Source: Hyphomonas sediminis (lineage in GTDB: Bacteria; Pseudomonadota; Alphaproteobacteria; Caulobacterales; Hyphomonadaceae). Taken from it: a stretch of 64,000 bases of DNA. The position numbers and the translations under genes are program-made. Below are positions 1 to 8,513 of this stretch, piece by piece. The notes below the pieces were generated by a model. The model made no database searches. It had not been told where the DNA came from and worked only from the letters and a program-made list of their open reading frames with translations. Where the stretch lies: the NCBI RefSeq assembly GCF_019679475.1, contig NZ_JAIEZP010000001.1, forward strand, positions 2,294,001-2,358,000. The letters are read 5' to 3'. Every line of letters starts with the position of its first letter. Position 1 is the stretch's first letter.

Positions 1-525
1 TTCGACGAAGTTGGTGATTTCCATCCGCATCGTGTCGGGATTGAACTCCGATCCGACGGGGTTCTGCATCCAGCCATTGGCGATCAGGATCCACAGCGCC
101 GAGAGGTTCGAGCCGAGCGCGACGAGGAAAGTCACGAGCCAGTGGGCAGGCCGGGAGAGCTTGTCCCAGCCGAAGAACATGAGGCCCACCAGTGTCGCTT
201 CCAGAAAGAAAGCCATGAGGCCTTCAATGGCGAGTGGCGCGCCGAAAATGTCGCCCACATAGTGAGAGTAGTAAGACCAGTTCATGCCGAACTGGAATTC
301 CATCGTGATGCCTGTGGCCACACCGAGGACGAAGTTGATTCCGAACAGGTTCGCCCAGAACTTCGTGGTGCGCTTCCAGACTTCCTTGCCGGTCATCACA
401 TACGCGCCTTCCATGATCACGAGGATCATCGACAGGCCGAGCGTGAGCGGCACAAAGAGGAAGTGGTACATTGCTGTGAGGGCGAACTGCCAGCGAGACA
501 GATCCGCGACGAGGAGATCGGGCAT
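1..525 (-). CDS. cydA: Cytochrome bd ubiquinol oxidase subunit I, N-terminal part (cut by window edge)
   Basis: This is the first 175 codons of the large subunit of the cytochrome bd quinol oxidase, an inner-membrane terminal oxidase that reduces oxygen with quinol electrons. Reading from the ATG at 525, the protein follows E. coli CydA closely: a [13 protein letters not shown] segment with the heme b595 ligand His at residue 21 (His19 in E. coli), then [19 protein letters not shown], and Glu101 and Glu109 in the stretch matching E. coli Glu99 and Glu107. A purine-rich ribosome site (GGAGCTGGGAAA) precedes the ATG. The gene runs off the left edge and cydB is presumably beyond it. It diverges from cydDC, which build this enzyme. 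Confidence 0.96.
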   Translation of the reverse strand, partial: MPDLLVADLSRWQFALTAMYHFLFVPLTLGLSMILVIMEGAYVMTGKEVWKRTTKFWANLFGINFVLGVATGITMEFQFGMNWSYYSHYVGDIFGAPLAIEGLMAFFLEATLVGLMFFGWDKLSRPAHWLVTFLVALGSNLSALWILIANGWMQNPVGSEFNPDTMRMEITNFVE

Positions 526-653
526 TTTCCCAGCTCCATTTTCTTGCAGCGTTATGCTGCGTATTTCACGAATTCCTAAAGTAATCCGAGAGTGAAGTCA
601 CGCCGCGATAAGTCGCATGCGTCACTTGGGGCGTCCACAGTAAATCTATCTCG

Positions 654-2336
654 ATGGCAGATGCAGAACGAGCGAACAGAAGGCGTGTCCCGACCCGGCT
701 GAAAAGCTGGAGCACGGCGGCGCGTGGGCCTTCAGCAGGCGCCCTGATGATGCAGGTCGTGGGTCTTCTTGCCTGGCTCGGAATCGCTTTTGGTATCGGA
801 TACGGCGTGGATCAGATGTCCGCGGGCGCGTCAGCGGGGCTGTTGCTTCTCATCGTTGTGGTCGCGGCGTTGGTGCGCGCACTGGCCGGTTGGATGCATG
901 ATCTGTTCGCGGCGAAAGCGGGCGTTGCCATCGTGCGCGCTGCGCGGAATGAAATTTTGGGCGCGCTCAAACTTCGCGGCGCGGGAGTGCTGGCGGGCGC
1001 TGATTCAGGGACGCGTACTTCGCAGATCATCGACCGGACCGGCAAGCTGGCAGGATACGCCGCGCGCTGGCAGCCAGGCAGGCAGATGGCGGTGATCGGC
1101 CCGCTGATCGTCCTGATTGCTGTGGCAACTCAAAGCTGGCTGGCGACCGTGCTGTTGCTCGTCTCCGTGGTCGTGCTGCCGGTCTTTATCTGGCTGACGC
1201 TTCGAGAAGTCGCGGCAGTGGCGCGGGCACAGCAGACCTCGTTGGACCAGCTCTCTGGCACGTTTCAGGCGCGAGCGTCCCAGGCGGGCATCATCCGGGC
1301 GTTCCGCGCGGTTGCGCGTGAAACAGCGGCGCTGCAGGCGGCATCCGATACGCTCCGGGAGCGAACGATGAAGGTGCTGCGCGTGGCATTCCTGTCTACG
1401 GCTGTGCTCGAGTTCTTTGCGTCGGTTTCTGTGGCGATTGTGGCCGTCTATGTGGGCTTCAAACTGCTGGGTGTATTTCCATTCGAGACCGGGGAAACCC
1501 TGACGCTGGGCGAGGGGCTCACGGTCCTTATTCTGGTGCCGGAATTCTTCGCGCCAATCCGCAAACTGTCGGCGCTGCACCACGACCGGGCGGACGGCGC
1601 GGCTGCGGCGGGCTTTCTGGGCGAGTGGCTGGAGAGCGCTGAGGCGGCGCCCGCGCCGGAAAGGTGGCCCGCAGAGAAGGCGGCGCCGGTGGTGGAGTTC
1701 AGGGATGTGGCCGTCAGTTTTGGCAATGGTGCCGGACTGGCGGGAGTGAGCTTCACGGCGCGGCCGGGGGAACTCGTCGCGCTGGTTGGGCCGTCGGGCA
1801 CCGGCAAGACGACGTTGTTGAAACTTCTTCTGGGACAAGCGGTTAGCGCGTCTGGAGGGGTGCTGGTGAATGGGCAGGCAGTGCCGCCGGGTGCAAGTCT
1901 GGCGGAGAGCGCGACCTGGATCAGCCAGACGCCCTGGATGGTTGAGGGGAGTGTTGCGGCGAACCTCCTGCTCGCCAATCCGGCGGCGAGCCCGGCGCAG
2001 CTCCGTGCGGCGCTGATCGAGGTGGGGCTGGCGACAGAGGCGGACGCCGATGCATTGCTGGAGCGACAGCTTGGGCGGGGCGGCAGCGGGCTTTCGGGAG
2101 GTCAGCGCCAGCGAATTGGGCTCGCGCGCGTGATTTTGCGGGGCTCGGGCCTGCTGCTTCTGGACGAGCCGACGGCACATCTCGATGAAGGGGCAGAAGA
2201 GGCCTTTATTGCATCACTCCGTGTCATTTCGAGGCATCGCAGTGTTATTTTGGGGACTCATTCGGACACTTTGCGCGCAGCTTGCGACACTGTGATCGAT
2301 GTCGCGGCCTTCCGGACGGAGGGCGCGGCATGCTGA
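654..2336 (+). CDS. cydD: Heme/thiol ABC exporter subunit CydD
   Basis: This is one half of the heterodimeric CydDC ABC exporter, which moves glutathione and cysteine to the periplasm (heme handling has also been reported) and is needed to assemble cytochrome bd. The 560-residue protein has an N-terminal six-helix membrane domain (about residues 25-300) and a C-terminal ATPase. The ATPase shows Walker A GPSGTGKTT near residue 379, the signature LSGGQRQR near 480 and Walker B LLLLDEP near 500. Its stop overlaps the start of cydC by 7 bases, which suggests translational coupling. The divergent cydA on the other side of a 128-bp gap supports the assignment. Confidence 0.93.
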   Translation: MADAERANRRRVPTRLKSWSTAARGPSAGALMMQVVGLLAWLGIAFGIGYGVDQMSAGASAGLLLLIVVVAALVRALAGWMHDLFAAKAGVAIVRAARNEILGALKLRGAGVLAGADSGTRTSQIIDRTGKLAGYAARWQPGRQMAVIGPLIVLIAVATQSWLATVLLLVSVVVLPVFIWLTLREVAAVARAQQTSLDQLSGTFQARASQAGIIRAFRAVARETAALQAASDTLRERTMKVLRVAFLSTAVLEFFASVSVAIVAVYVGFKLLGVFPFETGETLTLGEGLTVLILVPEFFAPIRKLSALHHDRADGAAAAGFLGEWLESAEAAPAPERWPAEKAAPVVEFRDVAVSFGNGAGLAGVSFTARPGELVALVGPSGTGKTTLLKLLLGQAVSASGGVLVNGQAVPPGASLAESATWISQTPWMVEGSVAANLLLANPAASPAQLRAALIEVGLATEADADALLERQLGRGGSGLSGGQRQRIGLARVILRGSGLLLLDEPTAHLDEGAEEAFIASLRVISRHRSVILGTHSDTLRAACDTVIDVAAFRTEGAAC

Positions 2337-3973
2337 ACTTGTGGACCGCGCTCGGCGCGCCGGGGCGGATGCAATTCATCCTGGCGATGAGCCTCGCGGC
2401 GCTCGCCTCCATCGCCGGGGTGGTGCTGATGGGGCTGTCGGGATGGTTCCTCGTGGCGGGCGCGCTGGCAGGCGCTGCGGGCGCAGGACACAGCTTCAAC
2501 CACCTCCACCCGGCAGCGGGGGTGCGTGGCTCTGCGTTCATCCGGGTGCTCGGCCGGTATGGCGAACAACTGGCCGGGCATGACGCCATCCTGCGCCTGT
2601 CGGCGCGCCTGCGGCCACGGATCTTTGCGTCTGGCGCATATGCGCGGCGGGGGCTGTCGCCGATGGCATCTGCAGAACTGACGGCGCTGATCGATGACAT
2701 GGACGCCGCGGAGGGGGCATTCCTCAAAGTGGTGTTGCCGGGCATCGGCGTGGCGGCGGGATTTGCTGTAGCGCTTGGCTTTGCGCTGGCGAGCGATCTG
2801 GTGCTGTTCATGCTGGCGGTGATCGCGGCGGCGCTGGTGGCGGGGGCGTTGCCATACCTGGCGGTACAGGCCGTGCGACGGCAGGCGGCGGCGCTGGCAG
2901 AGCGCGTGGAAGCGGCGCGCGGGGATGTGGCGCGGCTGATCGAAAACGCGACAGAGCTGGATGTCTATGGCGCGCTGTCGCCTGCGGCAGATGCGGCGAT
3001 GGAAACACTGTCAAAGTGGCAGGCTGAAGGGCTGAGGCTGGAGCGGCCTTTCCTGGGCCTCTCTGCCATCCTGAGCGCAGCAGGGGTGCTGATGGGGGCG
3101 CTGGCGTTGTGGCGGGTGTCGGTCACAGGGGGCGACTTGCCGATGGCGGCGGGCGCGACGCTCTCCCTGATGGCGGCATTCGAGGCGGCGGCTGCGATGC
3201 TGAAAGTTCTCGAAGCGGCGCCGAAGGCAGGGGCGGCTTCGGCCCGGCTCGGCGGGCGGCTGGATGTGGACGCGGCCCCATGGGATGCAACGCTTGAGGA
3301 CGCCCCAGCGTTGGCAAGTGTGTTCCCGCTGGAAGTGGACCGGGCGCAGGCGATGGCAGCGCCGGGAGCGCCGCTGACGCCGCAGGTGAGCTTTCAGATT
3401 GAGGTGGGCGATGTGGTGGAGCTGACGGGCCGCTCCGGCGCGGGCAAGTCCACTTTGGCGGAGGCGCTGATGCGGCTGCATCCGCTGGCGGAAGGCAAGA
3501 TCCGCTATGGCGGCACAGAATCCGGCCGGGTACGGATCGCGGCTGTTCTGGGGCACGTTGCGATGAGCCCGCAGATGCCTGCATTCCTGCCGGGAACGGT
3601 GGCCGACCAGCTGAGGCTGGCGAAGCCGGATGCGACGGACGAGGAGATGCGCGCGGCGCTGGCCGTGGCGCTGGCGGACGAATTTGTCTTTGCGCGGGCC
3701 GAAGGACTGGAAAGCCCGATTGGCGAGAATGGCGCAGGGTTCTCCGGGGGGGAACTACGACGGCTGGGCCTTGCGCGGGCGATCATTGCCGGGCCGGAAC
3801 TGTTGATCCTGGATGAGCCTTTGGCGGGGCTGGACCGGGAGCTGGCTGTGCGTCTGATCGCCAGCCTGTCCGGTTGGCTGGCCGAGGGCGGGCGGGCGAT
3901 CCTTGTTTTGCAGCACAAGCCCGGCGGCGCAGACTGGAAAGCAGCGCGGATCACCCGCGCGGCGTTACGCTGA
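2330..3973 (+). CDS. cydC: Heme/thiol ABC exporter subunit CydC
   Basis: This is the second half of the CydDC exporter, 547 residues, with a membrane domain followed by an ATPase domain. Walker A is GRSGAGKST near residue 367, the signature is FSGGELRR near 471 (with Phe in the usual Leu position), and Walker B is LLILDEP. The frame stays open 48 bases further upstream, but the ATG at 2330 is preferred: it overlaps the cydD stop, and the segment MLNLWTALG then leads directly into the first membrane helix. It ends 8 bases before the convergent gene at 3982, with no clear terminator between them. Confidence 0.92.
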   Translation: MLNLWTALGAPGRMQFILAMSLAALASIAGVVLMGLSGWFLVAGALAGAAGAGHSFNHLHPAAGVRGSAFIRVLGRYGEQLAGHDAILRLSARLRPRIFASGAYARRGLSPMASAELTALIDDMDAAEGAFLKVVLPGIGVAAGFAVALGFALASDLVLFMLAVIAAALVAGALPYLAVQAVRRQAAALAERVEAARGDVARLIENATELDVYGALSPAADAAMETLSKWQAEGLRLERPFLGLSAILSAAGVLMGALALWRVSVTGGDLPMAAGATLSLMAAFEAAAAMLKVLEAAPKAGAASARLGGRLDVDAAPWDATLEDAPALASVFPLEVDRAQAMAAPGAPLTPQVSFQIEVGDVVELTGRSGAGKSTLAEALMRLHPLAEGKIRYGGTESGRVRIAAVLGHVAMSPQMPAFLPGTVADQLRLAKPDATDEEMRAALAVALADEFVFARAEGLESPIGENGAGFSGGELRRLGLARAIIAGPELLILDEPLAGLDRELAVRLIASLSGWLAEGGRAILVLQHKPGGADWKAARITRAALR

Positions 3974-3981
3974 GGCGCAGC

Positions 3982-4917
3982 CTAGAAGACGCATTTCTCC
4001 GTGGTGCTGTAGTTTTCCACCAGCGCTTCTGAGAAGGCCTCGGCGAGGCGATTGTAAGCAGGCGGAACATAGCCCTCTTCCTTGCTGGAAGGCAGGGCGG
4101 GCGAGCGGCTGACGCTGATGACGAACGGGCGGCCTTCCTGCTGGACGAAATCAATCCGGCCATAGTCAAGGTTCAGGCGGGCGCGCAGGTCCAGCAGCTC
4201 CTGTGGCGGGGTCCATTCTTCAAGGCTGAGCGGGGCGGCGCTGCGGATGATGGCGGCGCCGGAAGTCTGCAGGGCGAGGAAGTGGCGATCCCCGAGGAAA
4301 TAATACTGGCGTAGCACAAAGCGGCCATCATTCTGTTCGGGCAGGAATTTCTGGATGATGTGATCCTTGCCGAACTTCTCCTGCGGGACATGTGCGACCG
4401 ACGGATAGATGTGGTAGTTATCGTTGACCGGGGCGCGGGCTTCCTTGCCGGCGAAACTGCGGTTCAGAAGGCCGAAATTGGAAAGAATACCGCCACGCGA
4501 GGGCGCAGGCTGGGCCGGGGCGGCATAGCTGCAATCGGATTTGACGATCACGGCACCTTTATAGAAGTCACCTGCGGCCAGAATACCATCGGCATACTGA
4601 TGTTTGCGCAGGTCTGTAGCCGATGTGTTGTACGTAACCGGATATTGCGCGGCGAAGCGGCGATATTCTTCCGGCACGATCGGACGGCTGAGATGGAGGA
4701 AGAGAAGGTCTGCCTCGACGAAACTGGATGTGCCCGAAAGCTCGACCACTTCAATGCCGCTGGCGCGCCACTGATCTGCGAGCAGCGCAATCAGATGCGA
4801 GCGGTTGCCGGGCGTGTGGCCGGAATTGTTGAGGATGGCGATACGATCAAGCGTATGGCGCGCCGGGCGATAACCACCAGCGAAGGGGGCGGGGCGTGTA
4901 AGCAGCGGGCTGCGCAT
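3982..4917 (-). CDS. ATP-grasp-like protein of unknown function
   Basis: This 311-residue soluble protein has no signal peptide. The middle and C-terminal parts look like an ATP-grasp fold: a putative nucleotide-binding lysine in GAVIVKSDCSY, an IIQKFLPEQ strand resembling the ATP-grasp linker region, and a late RIDFVQQEGRPFVISV segment where ATP-grasp enzymes carry their metal ligands. The expected D-x-N metal motif reads S-V-S-R here, so catalysis is uncertain. The frame extends to 4989, but the ATG at 4917 is preceded by AAGGAAA and is the better start. It is convergent with cydC and probably monocistronic. The substrate is unknown. Confidence 0.6.
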   Translation of the reverse strand: MRSPLLTRPAPFAGGYRPARHTLDRIAILNNSGHTPGNRSHLIALLADQWRASGIEVVELSGTSSFVEADLLFLHLSRPIVPEEYRRFAAQYPVTYNTSATDLRKHQYADGILAAGDFYKGAVIVKSDCSYAAPAQPAPSRGGILSNFGLLNRSFAGKEARAPVNDNYHIYPSVAHVPQEKFGKDHIIQKFLPEQNDGRFVLRQYYFLGDRHFLALQTSGAAIIRSAAPLSLEEWTPPQELLDLRARLNLDYGRIDFVQQEGRPFVISVSRSPALPSSKEEGYVPPAYNRLAEAFSEALVENYSTTEKCVF

Positions 4918-5085
4918 GTCGTTTCCTTTCCACCTGGCCGCCCTGCGCCGGTTTGAGACCGCGCGGGCGCCTTGTGGATAACTTTGCAATTCCAGCGCCA
5001 GTTGAGAGAACCTGCCGGAGAAAACTCGCGGCGTTGGTGAATTTCGGGCCTGTTTTTATTAACGAATGCGCCCGGGCGGGCCATA

Positions 5086-5106
5086 ATTGACATAAGTGGT
5101 GTCAAT
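5086..5106. promoter_or_regulatory. Palindromic operator candidate overlapping a -35-like hexamer
   Basis: Two perfect 7-base arms, ATTGACA at 5086-5092 and TGTCAAT at 5100-5106, flank a 7-base spacer. The left arm contains TTGACA, the consensus -35 hexamer. The site lies 90 bases upstream of the gene at 5196, whose downstream neighbours include a TetR regulator at 7013. A TetR dimer covering this 21-bp site would block RNA polymerase. The link to that TetR is inference. Confidence 0.5.
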
Positions 5107-5195
5107 AGATACGAATTTCGTAGCAAAAATGCACGCCTCAGCGGCTTCGGCAGAGAAGGCGGCAACAAGGCGACACAGTCGCCGGGGAGGAATTG

Positions 5196-6467
5196 ATGTC
5201 GCTGAAAACGCTGATTGCCTCTCATGTGACCCAATATGTGACTGGCGAGAGCCGGCAGATGAAGCTGCGCGCGAACGCAGAGCGTAAACGGCAAAAGGAG
5301 GGGCGTGTGCACCAGGCCGAGTATTTCCATGTGGCGGGCGACCCCTATTCGCATCTTGTGCTTCAAGTGCTGCCGGCGCTGCAGGCGCGGTATGCGCTGA
5401 AGGTGAAGCCGATGCTGGCGCCGCCGCCGCGGGACTGGGCCGCGCCGGAACGCCAGAAACTGGAAGACTATTCACGCGAGGACGCCGCGCGGCTGGCCGC
5501 CAGGGCAGGCCTGAGCTTTGCCGATCCCGGCAGCCAGCCTTCGTCCGAGCGGCTGGCGGCGGCGGAAGCTGCGCTGGGCGCCTTGCTGGACGCGCCCGAC
5601 TTTGCCCAGCGCGCCCTGGCGATCAGCGAAGCCCTCTGGACCGGCGCGCCCCTGCCGGCAGGCGGCGCGGCGCCGGTTGCGGCGCTGGCCGAAGCGGACG
5701 CGGCACGGGAGAAGCTCGGCCATTACCTCGGCGGCATGATCCACTATGAGGGCGAATGGTATTGGGGCGTGGACCGCCTGCATTATCTGGAACGGCGCCA
5801 GAGAGAGCTGGGCGCGCAGAAGGCCGGCGCGCCGGACGCCTTCCTGTTCGATCCGCCGGAAAGCCCGCGCGCGGGCGCCGATGTGGCCGCCGGCAAGGGC
5901 AAGGAGCTTCACTACTATCTCTCCTTCCGCAGCCCCTACACCTACATTGTGGCAGAGCGCGTGAAGGCGCTGGCCGAAGCCTATGGCGCGGAGCTGAAGC
6001 TGCGCTTCGTCTTGCCGATGGTGATGCGGGGCCTGCCGGTGCCCCGGATGAAGGGCATGTATATTACCAAGGACGTGGCCCGCGAGGCGCGCCGCATGGG
6101 CATTCCCTTCGGCAAGATTGCCGATCCCGTGGGCACGCCGGTGGAGCGCGGATACTCCATCCTGCCGATGGCGATGGAAGAGGGCGTCGGCTTTGAATTC
6201 TGCCACTCTTTTCTGAAAGGTGTGTGGGCGGAAGGCATTGATGCGGGCAGCGATGACGGTCTGAAGCAGATTGTAGAGCGGGCGGGGCTCGACTGGAGCC
6301 GGGCACGCGGCCTGATTGGCGGCGACCATTGGCGGGCCGAAGCCGAAGCCAACCGGGCGGAGATGATGGGCCTTGGCATCTGGGGCGTGCCCAGTTTCCG
6401 GGTGGGCGAGGTCGCCACCTGGGGGCAGGACCGGATGTGGATCATCGAGGACGCACTGAAAGGTTGA
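5196..6467 (+). CDS. Tandem DsbA-like / 2-hydroxychromene-2-carboxylate isomerase-like protein
   Basis: This 423-residue protein contains two thioredoxin-fold domains of the DsbA/HCCA-isomerase (kappa-GST) type. The first begins with YFHVAGDPYSHLVLQ (about residue 42) and the second with YYLSFRSPYTYIVAE (about 240). The second ends with the family-typical GIWGVPSFRVG cis-proline segment and a WGQDRMW motif. Neither has a CXXC pair, so a disulfide oxidoreductase role is unlikely. SPY in the second domain resembles the glutathione-activating serine of HCCA isomerase. The ATG at 5196 has GGGGAGG five bases upstream and is preferred over the adjacent TTG at 5193. It heads a run of genes with DUF1330, TetR and FGE. 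Confidence 0.75.
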   Translation: MSLKTLIASHVTQYVTGESRQMKLRANAERKRQKEGRVHQAEYFHVAGDPYSHLVLQVLPALQARYALKVKPMLAPPPRDWAAPERQKLEDYSREDAARLAARAGLSFADPGSQPSSERLAAAEAALGALLDAPDFAQRALAISEALWTGAPLPAGGAAPVAALAEADAAREKLGHYLGGMIHYEGEWYWGVDRLHYLERRQRELGAQKAGAPDAFLFDPPESPRAGADVAAGKGKELHYYLSFRSPYTYIVAERVKALAEAYGAELKLRFVLPMVMRGLPVPRMKGMYITKDVAREARRMGIPFGKIADPVGTPVERGYSILPMAMEEGVGFEFCHSFLKGVWAEGIDAGSDDGLKQIVERAGLDWSRARGLIGGDHWRAEAEANRAEMMGLGIWGVPSFRVGEVATWGQDRMWIIEDALKG

Positions 6468-6497
6468 TCCGGAAACATCCGGACAGGGAGGAAGAGT

Positions 6498-6953
6498 ATG
6501 CAGGTTACGAATGAAATGTTTCCGACCGATCCGGCGGTCGTCCAACAGCTGATGCAGCCGGGACCGGAGGGGCCGATCTTCATGGTCAACCTCCTGAAGT
6601 TCAAGGACAAGGCAGAGTATGAGGATGGCCGGGAATGCAACCTCACCGGCAAGGAAGCCTACATGATCTATGGGCGCGCGGTTTCCGAGATCCTGCTCAA
6701 GTTTGGCGGCAAGGCGATCTTCGCAGGCGACGTGACCTTTCTGACGCTAGGGCAGGTGGAAGAGCTTTGGGATGAAGTGGCCATCGCGATGTATCCCCAG
6801 CGTGCCGATATGGTACGCATGTCGATGTCGGCCGAGTGGCAGGAAGCGGCGGTGCACCGGACGGCGGGCCTGAAAGGCCAGCTCAATATAGAAACCGTTT
6901 TACCTGCAAATATGAAGGATGCTCTGCTGTCACAAATGGGTGTCAAGGCATAG
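6498..6953 (+). CDS. DUF1330 domain protein
   Basis: This 151-residue protein matches the DUF1330 group of small ferredoxin-like (dimeric alpha/beta barrel) proteins: GPIFMVNLLKFKDKA near residue 26, then the family-style YGRAV, GGKAIFAGDV and a late MYPQRADMVRM segment. No enzymatic activity is established for most of this family. It follows the isomerase-like gene by 30 bases with an AGGGAGG ribosome site, so the two are probably cotranscribed. A role in breakdown of an aromatic or lipid substrate with that partner is only a guess. Confidence 0.72.
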   Translation: MQVTNEMFPTDPAVVQQLMQPGPEGPIFMVNLLKFKDKAEYEDGRECNLTGKEAYMIYGRAVSEILLKFGGKAIFAGDVTFLTLGQVEELWDEVAIAMYPQRADMVRMSMSAEWQEAAVHRTAGLKGQLNIETVLPANMKDALLSQMGVKA

Positions 6954-7012
6954 GCAGACCCGGACTTAATCGCTATTAAAACCGCTGAACCTGGTCTTGG
7001 TAAGGAAGCGTA

Positions 7013-7630
7013 ATGTCTGAAATCCTCGAAAACAGCGCGGACACGGCGGATATGGCGTTTGAGAGCGAAGACGGCCGCAAGCGCCGGTCTGAGCGCAGCC
7101 GTGAGCAGATCGTCGAAGCGATGTTCGATCTTGTGCGCGGCGGGGAGCTTGATCCGGGCGCGGCACGGATTGCAGAGGTTGCCAATGTGAGCCTGCGGAC
7201 CGTGTTCCGGCATTTTGAGGAGGTCGACGGCCTCTATCAGGAAATGAACCGGCGCGTGAAGGAAGACGTGATGCCAATCGTGCAGGCACCCTTCAACGCA
7301 ACCAACTGGCGCGATACCGTCCGTGAACTGGTGGATCGCCGGTCAGAAGTTTTTGAGCGGATCATGCCGTTTCGCGTGTGCGGCAGCATCCGCCGGTTTC
7401 GCTCGTCCTTCCTTATGCAAGGGCATCAGGACTTCGTGGCCATGGAGCGTTCCATTCTGGACAGCGTTCTGCCCGAAGAAGTTCGCGCGAACATCGTGTT
7501 CGAGGCGGCATTTGATACCGCGCTCGGCTTCGACACCTGGCGGCGCCTGAGACAGGATCGCGGGCTTTCCTTCGATGAAGCGAAGGAAACGGTTCGTCAT
7601 CTGGTCGAAGCGCTGCTGAAGTCGGTCTGA
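7013..7630 (+). CDS. TetR/AcrR-family transcriptional regulator
   Basis: This 205-residue protein has a TetR-type N-terminal helix-turn-helix at about residues 23-70: RSREQIVEAMFDLV, then AARIAEVANVSLRTVFRHF, with the family-typical VSxxTVFRHF recognition helix. The C-terminal ligand domain is not diagnostic. It lies 59 bases after the DUF1330 gene and 10 bases before the FGE gene, so it could control either or both. The palindrome at 5086-5106, upstream of the first gene of the run, is a candidate binding site. Confidence 0.85.
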   Translation: MSEILENSADTADMAFESEDGRKRRSERSREQIVEAMFDLVRGGELDPGAARIAEVANVSLRTVFRHFEEVDGLYQEMNRRVKEDVMPIVQAPFNATNWRDTVRELVDRRSEVFERIMPFRVCGSIRRFRSSFLMQGHQDFVAMERSILDSVLPEEVRANIVFEAAFDTALGFDTWRRLRQDRGLSFDEAKETVRHLVEALLKSV

Positions 7631-7640
7631 GGCATTCGCG

Positions 7641-8510
7641 ATGCGCGTGTTGCTGGCGGCTTTATTGCTTACATCGGCAGCAGCATGCGGCGCGAAGGAC
7701 AAGGTGGCAGCGGGTAGCTGCGGCCTCGCAGCGGACGATATTGGCAAGTTTGTCGATGTGCCGGGCGGAACGCTCGCCAAGGGTAAGAATGCCGTCTATC
7801 CCGAAGAAGGGCCGGAGGCGGAGCTGCATGTCGATCCGTTCCGTATACAGATCCATGAAGTCACCAATGGGCAGTTCGCAGCTTTCGTGGCGGCGACCGG
7901 CTATGTGACCGATGCCGAACGCGGCATTGCTGAAGGGCGGCCGGGGGCTGGCTCGGCTTTGTTTGATGGTGGGCGCTGGACGCTGGTGCCGGGGGCGAGC
8001 TGGAAAGCACCCGCCGGGCCGGGCTCTGATCTTGCGGGCAAGGAGAACTTGCCGGTGATCCATGTATCGCTGGCAGACGCTGAAGCTTATGCGCGCTGGG
8101 CGGGCGGGCGCATTCCCAGCGAGGAAGAATGGGAGCACGCCGCGCGCCTTGGCCTGCCTGATCCCGCGCGGGACACCTCCGGCGCCTTTGAAGACGATGG
8201 CACGCCGCGCGCGAATACCTGGCAGGGCATCTTTCCGGTGGCCAACACCGTTGACGATGGCTTTGCGGGACCTGCGCCTGCAGGGTGTTTTCCGGCAGAC
8301 CGGCTCGGCCTTTACGACATGATCGGCAATGTGTGGGAGTGGACCGAGACGCCGTTTGCGCCGGGCAACAACACCATCAAGGGGGGCAGCTATCTCTGCG
8401 CCGACAATTTCTGCCGCCGCTATCGCCCGGCCGCGCGCCACCCGCAGGAGGTGGACTTCTCGTCCAACCATATCGGCTTCCGCATCGTGAAGGACGCAGA
8501 AGCCGAATAG
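7641..8510 (+). CDS. Exported formylglycine-generating enzyme (FGE/SUMF1 family)
   Basis: Formylglycine-generating enzymes oxidise the cysteine of the sulfatase CxPSR motif to the catalytic formylglycine. This 289-residue protein has the FGE-sulfatase domain: FRIQIHEVTNGQFAAFV near residue 70, WEHAARLG, MIGNVWEWTE and the terminal SSNHIGFRIV. The copper-binding catalytic cysteine pair is present as Cys253 and Cys258 (SYLCADNFC), with the same five-residue offset as human Cys336/Cys341, and this separates it from non-FGE members of the domain family. It starts with a hydrophobic segment ending in TSAAAC (Cys16), which looks like a lipoprotein or Sec signal. Two CxPSR sulfatases lie just downstream on the opposite strand. 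Confidence 0.85.
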   Translation: MRVLLAALLLTSAAACGAKDKVAAGSCGLAADDIGKFVDVPGGTLAKGKNAVYPEEGPEAELHVDPFRIQIHEVTNGQFAAFVAATGYVTDAERGIAEGRPGAGSALFDGGRWTLVPGASWKAPAGPGSDLAGKENLPVIHVSLADAEAYARWAGGRIPSEEEWEHAARLGLPDPARDTSGAFEDDGTPRANTWQGIFPVANTVDDGFAGPAPAGCFPADRLGLYDMIGNVWEWTETPFAPGNNTIKGGSYLCADNFCRRYRPAARHPQEVDFSSNHIGFRIVKDAEAE

Positions 8511-8513
8511 GCG

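Noticed and set aside
526-653. FNR/FixK box between cydA and cydD
   Set aside because: No TTGAT-N4-ATCAA-like palindrome was found in the gap; only short imperfect repeats occur.
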